A DNA stretch of 64,000 bases from Schaalia sp. Marseille-Q2122 (GCF_903645355.1 NZ_CAHJXR010000005.1:248001-312000), one strand, 5' to 3'; shown: positions 52,148 to 61,600, numbered from the stretch's first letter. Notes: a model not told the origin generated them from the sequence alone. Numbers and translations are program-made.

Positions 52148-52237
52148 ACGTAAGCTCAGCGTCCACCGGGGTGTGACCGACGCACAAGTGCACTGCGATA
52201 GGTATCGTTGTTTTACACATCCGAGGGAAGGTGACCC

Positions 52238-52837
52238 ATGCGTATCTGCGTTATTGGTGATGAACTGGTAGCAGGAACCGGAGACCCCCGCGCCCTCGGC
52301 TGGGTCGGCCGCGTCATCGCTCGCACCGATTTCCCCGTCTCCCCCATCGTCATGCCACTGGCCGTCCCCGGAGAAAACACGGCCGCCCTCATGGCCCGCT
52401 GGGAATACGAAGTGGTCTCGCGATGGTCCGAGGACGAGCCTTTCTTCTTGGTCGTTGGTATTGGAACCTCCGACATTACCTCCGGTATTTCCACCCCACG
52501 CTCACGCCTGAACCTTGCCAATATCCTTGACCAGGCCGCTTCACGAGGCATCCCCTGTATGGTTGTTGGCCCGCCGCCCCTGGCAGGGGTCGACCGCGTG
52601 GAAATTCAAAAACTCTCCCGAGCCTGCTCTGAGGTTGCCCAACGCCGTGGCCTGCCCTTCGTCGATACTTTTACGCCACTGCTGGGCCACGACCAGTGGT
52701 TTGAGGACATGGCGATCTCGCAGGTCCGTTCCGTCACGGGTGCTACCCTGCCTGGGCAGGCCGGGCATGCCCTGATGGCGTGGCTGGTGCTGCATCAGGG
52801 CTGGTACGAGTGGACGGGCACCGAGCCAAGGGCCTGA
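52238..52837 (+). CDS. SGNH/GDSL hydrolase family protein
   Basis: This 199-residue protein starts RICVIGDELVAGTGDPRALGWVGRV, where the block I Ser of GDSL is replaced by Glu (GDEL). It has a block III-like GIGTSDI and ends with PGQAGHALMAWLV, containing the block V His. The fold is that of SGNH esterases, but with the nucleophilic Ser apparently changed to Glu, ester hydrolysis as usually understood is doubtful. The actinobacterial 'GDSL family lipase' annotations include this GDEL subtype. It follows the kgd terminator and has its own GGGAAGG site. Confidence 0.75.
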   Translation: MRICVIGDELVAGTGDPRALGWVGRVIARTDFPVSPIVMPLAVPGENTAALMARWEYEVVSRWSEDEPFFLVVGIGTSDITSGISTPRSRLNLANILDQAASRGIPCMVVGPPPLAGVDRVEIQKLSRACSEVAQRRGLPFVDTFTPLLGHDQWFEDMAISQVRSVTGATLPGQAGHALMAWLVLHQGWYEWTGTEPRA

Positions 52838-52861
52838 GCTTTACTTACTGATCGCTTTTTG

Positions 52862-52938
52862 TGGGCAGGGTAGGGCGTTCGAGCCCATGAGCCTCGCTTC
52901 GCTTCGGCTTATCTGCCCATCCGCGCCGCGAACGCCCC
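52862..52938 (-). repeat. Dispersed hairpin-type repeat (copy 3, reverse orientation)
   Basis: Read on the minus strand, GGCGCGGATGGGCAGAT, AAGCCGAAGCG and AGGCTCATG parallel the elements at 6681 and 6793 (GGCGCGGATGGGCATAT, GAGCCGTAGCG, AGGCTCATG). The flanks GGGCGTTCG and CGAACGCCC are complementary, so it too folds into a hairpin. Confidence 0.7.
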
Positions 52939-52998
52939 AGACCACCATGCCCGCGCGACTGCCTCGTATAACACACGGCCTACGAGCACGAATCATCA

Positions 52999-53491
52999 CC
53001 ACTGGTACAGCCCAACGCCATTGGTACAGCCCAGCGCCTTCGGTACAGGCCAGCGCCATCGGCACAAAGCACACCACCTACCAAAGACGCCCACCCATAC
53101 CCACAGCACCCACACCTACCAACCGCCCCAAACAGCCCGGACACCCAAGCAAGCAAAGCACCCCAGACCACCACCGGTACGGCTCAGCGCCATCGGCACA
53201 GCTCAACGCCATCGGCACAGCCCAAGGCCACTGGTACGGCTCAGCGCCATCGGCACAAAGCACACCACCTACCAAAGACGCCCACCCATACCCACAGCAC
53301 CCACACCTACCAACCGCCCCAAACAGCCCGGACACCCAAGCAAGCAAAGCACCCCAGACCACCACCGGTACGGCTCAGCGCCATCGGCACAGCTCAACGC
53401 CATCGGCACAGCCCAACGCCACTGGTACAGACCAGCGCCTTCGGCACAAAGCACACCACCTACCAAAGACGCCCAACCATACCCACAGCGC
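52999..53491. repeat. Nested tandem repeat: 191-bp units containing 19-bp units
   Basis: The same 191-base unit begins at 53061, 53252 and (partial) 53443. The first two copies differ at only a few bases. Within and before these units, 19-base repeats of the form GYACRGCYCARCGCCAYYG occur in clusters of three (before 53061), four (end of copy 1) and four (end of copy 2). Neither 19 nor 191 is divisible by three, so reading frames change from copy to copy and the block is not coding, even though open frames run through it. A further 19-base doublet (CGCCGACACATACCACCAR) follows at about 53490-53528. Confidence 0.9.
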
Positions 53492-53547
53492 CGACACATA
53501 CCACCAACGCCGACACATACCACCAGCACCCGGACTGAGGCACAGAA

Positions 53548-53580
53548 AAAGTGCCCGGGGCTTTCGCCTCCGGGCACTTT
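53548..53580 (-). terminator. Terminator after bL37
   Basis: AAAGTGCCCGG (53548-53558) pairs perfectly with CCGGGCACTTT (53570-53580). On the minus strand the stem is followed by TTTTTC, 27 bases beyond the bL37 stop. Confidence 0.9.
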
Positions 53581-53606
53581 CTTAACGACGAGGTCGTTCC
53601 AACGGC

Positions 53607-53681
53607 TCAGGCGTTGGGACGCTTGCCGTGGTTTGCACCGCGCTTGGCGCGTGCACGACGCTTACGGCCACGCTTCGACAT
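53607..53681 (-). CDS. Large ribosomal subunit protein bL37
   Basis: A 24-codon gene reads MSKRGRKRRARAKRGANHGK and ends RPNA. This is very close to the 24-residue actinobacterial protein found in mycobacterial 50S subunits (MAKRGRKKR...ANHGKRPN). Fifteen of 24 positions are basic or Gly/Asn/His, consistent with binding rRNA. The ATG at 53681 is preceded on the minus strand by GGAGACGGAA, and a strong terminator follows. It is easily missed because of its size. Confidence 0.9.
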   Translation of the reverse strand: MSKRGRKRRARAKRGANHGKRPNA

Positions 53682-53833
53682 TTCCGTCTCCATTCAACGA
53701 TCGAACTCAACTGGGTTATTCTCCCACATTCTGCGCGCCACTCACAACGCGGCTTGACATGATGTGTCCCATTTTGCGCCGCACCTGCTCGTGCAACTCG
53801 CATGAATGGCACAAAACACAGACAATAGACACT

Positions 53834-54334
53834 ATGAATCTTCTGCGTTTCCTTGCTCGCCCTATGCTCGCTGCCCCCTTCATCGTCGACGGTGCCAGCG
53901 CTCTTTTCGCCCCCGAATCGCATGTTGCACGCGCCCGCGTCGTCACCGACTCCTGCCAGCCCGTCCTCGACAAGCTCGGTATTGAATGCACTGATGAGGA
54001 CCTCACCCTTGCCTCCCGCGCGATGGGTGCGACCAGCCTCGTTGCGGGCCTCATGCTCGCCACGGGCCGCGCCCCTCGGACCAGCGCGGCTGTGCTCACT
54101 GCCCTGTCGGTGCCCGTTGCCCTCATTAACAATCCCCTCTGGACCGCCCGCACTGCCAGTGCTCGCACCGAGATGACCTCCGGTCTTTTCCGCGGGCTTG
54201 CCCTCACCGGCGGCCTCGCCATTGCTATGACTGACCGTGAGGGCTCCCCCTCTGCAGCATGGCGGGTCCGCAAGTGGAAGGCCGAGCGTGCCCTGGCCGC
54301 TCAGCAGATCCGAGCTGATCACGGCCTGTCCTGA
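53834..54334 (+). CDS. DoxX family membrane protein
   Basis: This 166-residue protein begins MNLLRFLARPMLAAPFIVDG and has about four membrane segments (around 8-25, 68-88, 92-108 and 128-145). The RxxLAxxFIxxGxxAL-type start is characteristic of actinobacterial DoxX proteins, which occur in membrane redox or thiosulfate-quinone contexts; the function here is unknown. The ATG at 53834 is used. Eight bases separate it from aroA, so they may share a transcript. Confidence 0.8.
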   Translation: MNLLRFLARPMLAAPFIVDGASALFAPESHVARARVVTDSCQPVLDKLGIECTDEDLTLASRAMGATSLVAGLMLATGRAPRTSAAVLTALSVPVALINNPLWTARTASARTEMTSGLFRGLALTGGLAIAMTDREGSPSAAWRVRKWKAERALAAQQIRADHGLS

Positions 54335-54342
54335 GGGCGCGG

Positions 54343-55866
54343 ATGTCGCAGCACCCCACCCCCATTGAGGACTCCTACTGGCCAGCTCCGCTAGCCAGTG
54401 CTCCTTTGAGGGCGACGCTCACCATCCCGGGTTCGAAATCCGTCACCGCCAGGGCCCTCCTTCTGGCGGCCATTGCGGATCGCCCCTCCGTCCTGGAAGG
54501 GGCTTTGGCCTCGCGAGATACGGATTTAATGGCCGAGGCCCTGCGTGTTCTCGGTGCCACCATCACAGCCGACCCTTCGGGGGTCCTCCATATCACGCCG
54601 ATGCCCACCCCCGCGCTCTTGCCCTTCACTGAACGGGAGATTACTTGCGGCCTGGCGGGAACGGTCATGCGTTTCCTGCCCCTCATTGCCGCCCTTTACC
54701 CGGGGCGGACGCGTTTCGAGGGCGACCCGGAAGCCTCTGCACGCCCGATGGCTCCCCTGCTTGACATCGCCGAGCAGCTCGGCGCGCAGGTGATCTGTCA
54801 CGGCGAACCTGGGCGCCTGCCTTTCACCATTGTGGGTGTGCGGCCGCAGGTCAGCGGCTCGTACTCTTTCCCACAGGTGATCGAGGTGGAGGCCTCCGCC
54901 TCATCACAGTTCCTTAGCGCTGCCCTGTTGGTTGCCCCGCTCTTAGGTGTTCTTGACGGGCAGGCGCGTGTGATCTGCCCGCGTGGCGAGGTCGTGTCCT
55001 TACCTCATGTTGAGATGACCGCCGAGGCCTTGCAGGCCCGAGGTGTCCATGTCGCTTACGACCCTGCTTTGCCTGTTCTTGCGGGTCGGGGCCTTAGTGC
55101 TGTGTCCGGCCCTTCGTGGACTGTCACCCCTTCGCGCCCTGAGGGTGGCCATTTCACGGTCGAACCAGACCTGTCGAATGCGGGGGTATTCCTGGTGGCG
55201 GCCATGCTGACGGGTGGAACCGTACGGATTCGCAACTGGCCGACGCGCACCACGCAAGCCGGGGATGCGTGGCGCCACCTCTTGGCCTCCCTGGGGGCCA
55301 CCGTCGTCCGTGATCATGATGATCTGATTGTCACAGGGCCCCGGGATGAGCAGGGGCGTGCCTCTTATCCGGGTTTTGACTGGGATCTGTCTGCGATTGG
55401 TGAGCTGACCCCCACGATTGCTGCCCTGGCATTATTCGCTTCTTCCCCGTGCGCGCTGCGCGGTGTGGCCCATATTCGCGGGCATGAGACGGATCGTCTG
55501 GCGGCCCTTGCGGCTGAGATTCGCAGACTGGGTGGCGAGGTCATTGAGTATGAAGATGGCCTGGCAATTACTCCTTCTGTCGACCTGCCTCAGGGGCTGC
55601 ATGCAGCTGACCTTGAGTCCTACGCCGATCACAGGATGGCAACCTTTGGCGCGTTGGTGGGGTTGCGCGTTCCGGGGGTGCGGGTGGCTGATATTGCCAC
55701 TACGTCGAAGACCCTGCCCGGATTTGCGCAGATGTGGCAGGATTTCCTCTGTCCTCCAACGTCCGCCGAGCATGGCAACGCCTCAACGTCGGCGCACTCG
55801 CACGTGAAGCCATCTTCTCCTTCGACGCCGTTCCCTTCACCGCTGTCTTCCCAGGAGGCCCACTAA
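54343..55866 (+). CDS. aroA: 3-phosphoshikimate 1-carboxyvinyltransferase (EPSP synthase)
   Basis: This enzyme joins shikimate-3-phosphate and phosphoenolpyruvate in aromatic amino acid synthesis. The 507 residues show TIPGSKSVTARALLLAAIA, GLAGTVMRFLP (the PEP-binding loop in its actinobacterial form), SASSQFLSAALLVAP, EPDLSNAGVFLVAA, and the C-terminal VADIATTSKTLPGF. The last ~45 residues are a Ser/Pro/His-rich tail beyond the normal end. The ATG lies eight bases after the DoxX-like gene, and the stop overlaps the rsgA start (TAATG), the usual aroA-rsgA coupling in actinobacteria. Confidence 0.96.
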   Translation: MSQHPTPIEDSYWPAPLASAPLRATLTIPGSKSVTARALLLAAIADRPSVLEGALASRDTDLMAEALRVLGATITADPSGVLHITPMPTPALLPFTEREITCGLAGTVMRFLPLIAALYPGRTRFEGDPEASARPMAPLLDIAEQLGAQVICHGEPGRLPFTIVGVRPQVSGSYSFPQVIEVEASASSQFLSAALLVAPLLGVLDGQARVICPRGEVVSLPHVEMTAEALQARGVHVAYDPALPVLAGRGLSAVSGPSWTVTPSRPEGGHFTVEPDLSNAGVFLVAAMLTGGTVRIRNWPTRTTQAGDAWRHLLASLGATVVRDHDDLIVTGPRDEQGRASYPGFDWDLSAIGELTPTIAALALFASSPCALRGVAHIRGHETDRLAALAAEIRRLGGEVIEYEDGLAITPSVDLPQGLHAADLESYADHRMATFGALVGLRVPGVRVADIATTSKTLPGFAQMWQDFLCPPTSAEHGNASTSAHSHVKPSSPSTPFPSPLSSQEAH

Positions 55867-56984
55867 TGGCCCGAGATACCGGCACTGACGACCCTCGCGT
55901 GCGGATCCGCCCCGGCAAGAGGTCACGTCCCCGCACGAAGGTCCGCCCGGATTGGTCGACCAAGCCCCTGGGGCGGGTGGTGGCTATTGATCGTGGGCGT
56001 TATACCGTCGTGTTGGACGAGGGCGGCACCCGCGTGCAGACTGTGCGCGCCAAGGAGTTGGGTCGGGGCACGGTCATTATGGGTGACCGGGTGCGTCTGA
56101 CGGGTGACCTGTCGGGCACAGTTGATACCTTGGGGCGCATTGTTGCTGTGGAGGAGCGCGACAATGTGCTGCGTCGTTCTTTGGAGGATGCTCCTGATCA
56201 GCGCGGAGAGAAGGCGATTATTGCTAATGCTGCGGTGATGGTGATTGTTGTGGCTCTGGCTGATCCTCCTCCGCGCACGGGCATGATTGACCGCTGTCTG
56301 GTGGCCGCCTATGAGGCTGGCATGGAGCCGGTGTTATGCCTGACGAAGGCTGATTTGACTGATCCGAGTACGCTGCTGGATGCCTACGCGGACTTCAATG
56401 TGCGCTCGGTGGTGACGACGCTGAGTGATACTCCCTCGGATAAGGATCTGCACCAGCCTGGGATTGAGGAATTGCGCGAGATAATGCGCGATCAGTGGTG
56501 TGTGTTTGTGGGTCATTCAGGCGTGGGGAAGTCGACGCTCATTAATGCGGTGGTCCCTGATGCTCAGCGCGCAACGGGCCATGTCAATGAGGTGACGGGC
56601 CGTGGCCGTCATACCTCGACTTCGTCGGAGGCCTTTGAACTGCCTGGCGGCGGCTGGGTGGTGGACACTCCTGGCGTGCGTTCTTTTGGTTTGGGGCATG
56701 TCAGTGTCGAGGACGTGCTGGCGGTCTTTCCGGATGTGGAGGAGGCCGCTCAGTGGTGTCTGCCGCTGTGTAGTCACGCGGAGTCGGAGGCGTCCTGCGC
56801 GATTGACCGCTGGGTGGCGGGGGCGAAGCCTTTCCCGCCCTTGGAGGTGGCGGTGTCGCTGGGCGATGGCGCGGAAGTGTCTGTCGAGGCCGAGGCCGCG
56901 CGTCGGGTTTCGCGGGCAGCGTCGGTTCGGCGTTTGCTGGAGGCTGTGGCTACTGCTGAGGCGACTTCGAAGGCTGCGCGTTAG
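55866..56984 (+). CDS. rsgA: Ribosome small subunit-dependent GTPase A
   Basis: This circularly permuted GTPase helps 30S subunit maturation. The 372 residues contain an N-terminal OB fold (GRVVAIDRGRYTVVLDEG) and permuted motifs in the order G4 (CLTKADL), G1 (VGHSGVGKSTL, ~residue 216), G3 (DTPGVRSFG). A zinc finger follows (CLPLCSHAESEASC). A basic N-terminus (RPGKRSRPRTKVRP) is typical of actinobacterial members. The ATG at 55866 has a CAGGAGG site and overlaps the aroA stop. Confidence 0.95.
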   Translation: MARDTGTDDPRVRIRPGKRSRPRTKVRPDWSTKPLGRVVAIDRGRYTVVLDEGGTRVQTVRAKELGRGTVIMGDRVRLTGDLSGTVDTLGRIVAVEERDNVLRRSLEDAPDQRGEKAIIANAAVMVIVVALADPPPRTGMIDRCLVAAYEAGMEPVLCLTKADLTDPSTLLDAYADFNVRSVVTTLSDTPSDKDLHQPGIEELREIMRDQWCVFVGHSGVGKSTLINAVVPDAQRATGHVNEVTGRGRHTSTSSEAFELPGGGWVVDTPGVRSFGLGHVSVEDVLAVFPDVEEAAQWCLPLCSHAESEASCAIDRWVAGAKPFPPLEVAVSLGDGAEVSVEAEAARRVSRAASVRRLLEAVATAEATSKAAR

Positions 56985-57053
56985 CTGGGACCGCCGGGGT
57001 CTTAGCGTGGAGTATGCCGAGGCGTTACTGGGAGCGTAGCTGAGGATTATCCG

Positions 57054-57106
57054 CTGACTTTCGGTGTTGTTCAGGCTATGCTGGTGATGCACATACTGTG
57101 CATCAC
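57054..57106 (+). promoter_or_regulatory. Promoter with a 23-bp dyad upstream of a tiny membrane protein gene
   Basis: CTGACT (57054-57059), a 17-base spacer and TATGCT (57077-57082) form a plausible promoter. Directly after it is a perfect dyad with 10-base arms, GTGATGCACA (57084-57093) and TGTGCATCAC (57097-57106), around TAC. Three TCACAAG words follow before the start codon. The placement at the transcription start suits a repressor operator; it could also form an RNA hairpin in the leader. Confidence 0.6.
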
Positions 57107-57160
57107 ATCACAAGGTGGTCACCAGTTAGTCACAAGAGAATCACAAGGGAGTGATTGATC

Positions 57161-57274
57161 GTGAGTGCTGCAAGTCTCTACTCGGCCCTGTCATTGACCC
57201 TCGCTACAGGGGGCATGTTTTTGACTCTTGGCCTCATTGCCTGGGCCTTTAGTCAAAAAACGAAGAAGAAGTAA
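57161..57274 (+). CDS. 37-residue single-span membrane protein
   Basis: A GTG start at 57161, 10 bases after AAGGGAG, opens a 37-codon frame. It has a short polar start (MSAASLYSALS), one hydrophobic span (TLATGGMFLTLGLIAWAF) and a basic tail (SQKTKKK). This predicts a single-pass protein with its tail in the cytoplasm. A promoter with a long dyad lies upstream and a GC-rich hairpin lies ten bases downstream, so it appears to be a self-contained transcription unit. Small subunits of transporters or respiratory complexes and membrane-active toxins look like this. I do not recognise the family. Confidence 0.6.
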   Translation: MSAASLYSALSLTLATGGMFLTLGLIAWAFSQKTKKK

Positions 57275-57283
57275 CATCTCCAT

Positions 57284-57308
57284 GCGGGCGCTGGACTCCA
57301 GCGCCCGC
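57284..57308 (+). terminator. Hairpin after the 37-residue protein gene
   Basis: GCGGGCGCTGG (57284-57294) pairs perfectly with CCAGCGCCCGC (57298-57308) around ACT. There is no T-run, so termination is probable but not certain. Confidence 0.6.
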
Positions 57309-57402
57309 ACCTGTACCGTCTGAGGTCCTCATCGTCTTGGCGTGCCGCCGTGGCGCGTGGGTCGTGTCCACAAATACGGGGGTGGGCAGGCACACTTAGT
57401 GC

Positions 57403-58671
57403 ATGAGGATTCTGCACACGTCGGATTGGCATATTGGCCGCTCACTGCATGGGGCGGATCTGTCCGATGCCGTTGATGCCTTTATCGATTGGCTGGAGGA
57501 ACAGATTCGTGAGCAAGCGGTTGACGTGTTGCTTATCTCGGGCGATATCTTTGATCGCGCTGTGCCCCCGGTACGCGCGGTTCGGCGCTTATCCCAAGCC
57601 CTGAGTCGTCTGTGCGAAGTGACGACGGTGGTTGCTATGCCAGGCAATCATGATTCGGCTTTGCGCCTGGGTTTCGCTGCCGATCTCATGCGCCCTGAGT
57701 TACGTATTGTCAGTGCCATTTCTGCCATCGGCTCACCCATCGTGTGTGAGGGTCGCGACAGGCAGCGCTGCCTGGTCTACCCCATTCCGTATCTGGAGCC
57801 TGATCTGGTGCGGCGGGAGTTGGGCGAACGCCTCGCTGACCTGTTACCAAGGCCCGCTGACAGCGACACCGACACTGACACTGAGTTCCTTGTTGCTCGC
57901 TCTCACCAGGCTGTCATGGATGCTGCACTGTCCCTCATCCGGGCGGACCTGAACCAGCGACGTCATGAGGGTGAAGATGCTCCTGCCATTGTCATGACTC
58001 ACGCCTTCATTACCGGTGCTACTCCCTCGGATTCTGAGCGAGATATTCGCGTTGGGGGCGTCGAAAACGTCGGAGCAGCCACCTTCGACGGTTTTGACTA
58101 TGTTGCTGCCGGACACCTACATCGCCCCCAGGATATTGCGGGCTCTACCACTCCGATTAGATATGCGGGCTCCCCTGTGGCCTACTCCTTTTCCGAGGCC
58201 GCCGCCCCAAAGACGGTGACACTCCTGGAGTTTGGACCCGACGGATTGCATTCCCTTGAGCACTTGCCCGTTCCCTGCTGGCGTCCGCTGAGCGTCATTC
58301 GTGATTCTCTGGACGCTATTCTCTCCGAGGCATACGCACCACTGCGTTCACACTTCACGTCGATCACGGTCACCGATGATGCGCGTCCCGCTCAGTTGAC
58401 GACCCGCATTCGTGAGGTCTTTCCTTACGCCCTCGTCGTCTTGCATGAGGGGTCGTATTCTCCTCGGGCGGCGGTAGCGCCCCGCGCTGGCGAGACTCGC
58501 TCCGCCCATGATGTGACCGTTGATTTCTTTGAAGAGATGAGCGGCGCCCCATTGAGTGGGGCTGAACGCGCACTTATTGATCGCCTCTGGGCTGATCTAC
58601 GCACTGGTGAACGCGGTGATATTGCCGACGCCTCTCCTGCTTCGGCGACTCCTCAGGAGGTCATGGCATGA
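57403..58671 (+). CDS. sbcD: Exonuclease SbcD (Mre11-type nuclease subunit)
   Basis: This 422-residue calcineurin-like nuclease has metal-binding motifs TSDWHIGRSLHG, GDIFDRAVPP, AMPGNHDSALRLGF, VMTHAFITG and AAGHLHRPQ. A capping/C-terminal domain with a YSFSEAAAPKTVTL strand follows. With SbcC it forms a complex that opens hairpins and cleans DNA ends. It overlaps sbcC by four bases (ATGA). The partner gene is interrupted, so the complex may not form as usual. Confidence 0.94.
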   Translation: MRILHTSDWHIGRSLHGADLSDAVDAFIDWLEEQIREQAVDVLLISGDIFDRAVPPVRAVRRLSQALSRLCEVTTVVAMPGNHDSALRLGFAADLMRPELRIVSAISAIGSPIVCEGRDRQRCLVYPIPYLEPDLVRRELGERLADLLPRPADSDTDTDTEFLVARSHQAVMDAALSLIRADLNQRRHEGEDAPAIVMTHAFITGATPSDSERDIRVGGVENVGAATFDGFDYVAAGHLHRPQDIAGSTTPIRYAGSPVAYSFSEAAAPKTVTLLEFGPDGLHSLEHLPVPCWRPLSVIRDSLDAILSEAYAPLRSHFTSITVTDDARPAQLTTRIREVFPYALVVLHEGSYSPRAAVAPRAGETRSAHDVTVDFFEEMSGAPLSGAERALIDRLWADLRTGERGDIADASPASATPQEVMA

Positions 58672-61600
58672 AACTCCATCTCTTACGCATTGAAGGCATG
58701 GGGCCTTTTGCCAAGCCTGTGAGTATTGATTTTTCACGCTTTGATGCCTCGGGGATCTTCCTTCTCGAGGGGCCAACTGGCTCGGGGAAGTCCTCGATTA
58801 TTGATGCCGTGACCTTCGCCCTCTACGGGGATGTCGCGCGACTAGCTGACGCTTCGAAGGATCGCCTGCGTTCCTCCTATTGCGCCCCCAATGATCCCTC
58901 GCGTGTGGAGTGTGTCTTCGAGGTCTCGTCGGGGATCTACCGGGTGACCCGTACGCCCCGCTATATCAAGCCTGGGCGCGAGTCGAAGGTCAATGCCACC
59001 GTTCAGTTTGAACGAGTTGTTGAGGATACTGAGGGCGCTTTCCAAGGCGTGGAAACGCTCTCGCGTTCGCATGCGGAGGCTGATGCGGAGATTACTGCGC
59101 TCGTCGGCCTGAAGAAGGAGCAATTCCTGCAGACGGTCGTCCTCCCTCAAGGGAAGTTCGCGACCTTCCTTACCGCCCGTTCAGAGACTCGCCGAGAGAT
59201 CCTGCAAGACGTCTTCGGCACCCATATTTACCAGGACCTGCAGGAGCGTTTCCGTCTAGCGGCCATTGAGCACGCTAAGGCTGTGGAGGCCGCCCAAGCC
59301 GCTGTGGCGGAGGCGCGTGCCCGGATTCTCGAACTCAGCACAGACCTCCTCTCCCTGGAGGAGAGCACCCCCTCACCCGACTCTTACAGCGGGGTAGACC
59401 AGGAGCCAGAACAGGGGGATGAGGCACTCCTGACCCGCCTGAGCGAGGTCCTAGACACTCAAGGTCGGGCTATCAACTCGCAGGTAGCGCAGGCACGGGA
59501 AGATCTGGAGACTGCCCGGAGGGATGAACAGAGTGCACGTCAGGGGGCGCTCAACTTGGCCGCCCGCGATGCCCTCGTCAAACGTCTGGAGGAACTGGAG
59601 GGGCAAGGTGAGGAGATCGCGGCTGCCCGATTGGAGCTCGCTGAGGCGCGCGATGCCGAGACTGCACGGCCCTTCCTTGATGATTTCGACAGCGCCTACG
59701 AGGCTCTCACGTCAGCCTGTGACAAGACAGAGACCGCCCTTGACAATCTCGCTTCTGGGGCGAGCGCGGAATTGCCTCTCCCTGAAACTGTACTCACCCT
59801 GCTTAAGCACTGGGGTCAGCCTGCAAGCAAGAGTGCACAGGGATGGGAGGCGCTCTCTTCCCCTGACTCTCTTGCCCTGCTGCGCGCCCACGCCATCGAC
59901 GCTGAAAGGCAGCGCGCACGCCTGAGCGAACTACTCACTATCGAGAAGGGGCTTGCTCAACGTGAGGGCGATCTAGCCGAGCTTTCCCAGCGTGAGGCAG
60001 CCACCGCCACGGCCCTCGCCGAAGCGGAGGCTCTCGGCGCCCAGCTCCCCGCCCAACTGGACCAAGCTCAGAGCGCCTACGAGCAGGCTCGTCGCGCCTG
60101 CGAGACTCTCCCAACCTTGGAAGAGGAGCTCACGCAACTGCGCCAACGGCACGCACACGCCAAGAATGTCGAGCGTTACGAGGCACAGATCCCAGGTGCA
60201 CAGCAGGACGTCGATGATGCTGGTCATGTAGCTCAGAAGGCCGACGCGCGCGCACGTTCCCTGCGTGCGGCATGGATGGCTGATGCTGCATCCGCTCTGG
60301 CCTGCGAACTCCAAGACGATGAACCCTGCCCTGTGTGTGGCTCCCCCACACCTCCCTGCCACCCCCCAGGGCGAGGGCGAAACCGTGAGCCATGCGCAAG
60401 TCGAGGAGGCAGATGCTGCCCGGCAGGCGGCCGATCGCGCCTTCCAGGAGCGTCGCGATGTCCTCGCCGAGTTGACTGCACAATGCCAGCGGGAGCGCCT
60501 AGCGGCAGGCGGCTCACTCGATGAGCTTCGCCCCCTGGAAGAGGCCGCCCTTGAGGCTCTCCAGACAGCCCAGAAGGCAGAGTCCTCGCTGCCCCTCCTC
60601 AGCGCGGAGATTGAACAGGTCCGTGCGGCGCAGGAACGCGTTCACACGCAGATCATCACTTTACGCGAGGAGGGAGCTGCTCTAGGCCAGCAGCGCGAGC
60701 TTCATGCCGCCAACGTTGAGGCTGATCGGCGGCGCTGCGACGACGCAGCGGGGGCTTTCTCTACCCTGTCAGCTCATGATGCGGCCCTCAGTGCCCGCAT
60801 TGACGCTGTCGAGCAGGCAGCGACAGCCCTGAATGAGTGGATCGGGGCGGAAAAGGCCTTCGAGGCCGCCGCCTCGCGTGTCAGTCGGGCCCTCGAAATC
60901 AACATCCCTGTGCGGGACTATGTGGCGCGTCTGCGCAGCGCGGATTCCCCCGCCAGCGCCGCCCCAGTTCAACACTTTGACCAGGCGCAGAGCTTTGAGC
61001 AGGCGCAGGTGGCGATTGCCACCCGCCGGGAGCACCTGCGTAGCCTTGCCGAATGTCACGCTCTGGAGGAACGGATCGAGTCTTACCACAGTGCGCTGTC
61101 GAGCACTCGTGAGAGCCTGAGTAATCCCGACTTTGCAACCCTCACCGGCGAGGAAGCCGCCGCCTTAGCGGCGTGTCAAGCGCGCCTTGTGGCCGCCGAG
61201 GACACTCACACCCAGATGGTTACCCGCCAGGCTCACGCCACTGCCCAGGCTGAAGCTCTCAGGCGGGCCATCAACAAATTCCGTGAGGCGAGCACAGCCT
61301 GTGACGCTGCCGTTAAGGCAGCTGAGCCGGCTCGGCGCCTCCACGCCCTCGCCTCTGCTACGACGGCAGAGAATCTCACACGCACGCCTCTTGCCGCCTG
61401 GGTGTTGATGGCGCGTTTTGAAGAGGTCCTCGCTGCGGCGAATCCTCGCCTACTTGCTATCTCGCAGGGCAGGTATGAGTTGATTCGTGTGGACGATGAC
61501 GGGTCGCAGTCACGCAAGTCGGGGCTTGGTGTGGCTGTCGTTGACCACGACACGGAAACGACGCGCCTGCCGAGTACGCTCTCGGGTGGTGAAACCTTCT

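Noticed and set aside
52999-53491. CRISPR array
   Set aside because: The 19-base units abut one another without unique spacers, the larger unit repeats wholesale, and no cas gene is present.
53021-53831. Long open frame running through the tandem repeats into the DoxX-like gene
   Set aside because: The repeat periods (19 and 191) are not multiples of three and stop-free frames occur on both strands. The protein would be a frame-cycling Thr/Pro/His-rich artefact, and DoxX has its own start at 53834.
54658-54690. Altered PEP-binding loop in AroA (Leu where E. coli has Asn) as a resistance-type change
   Set aside because: GLAGTVMRF is, from memory, the ordinary form in actinobacterial AroA.
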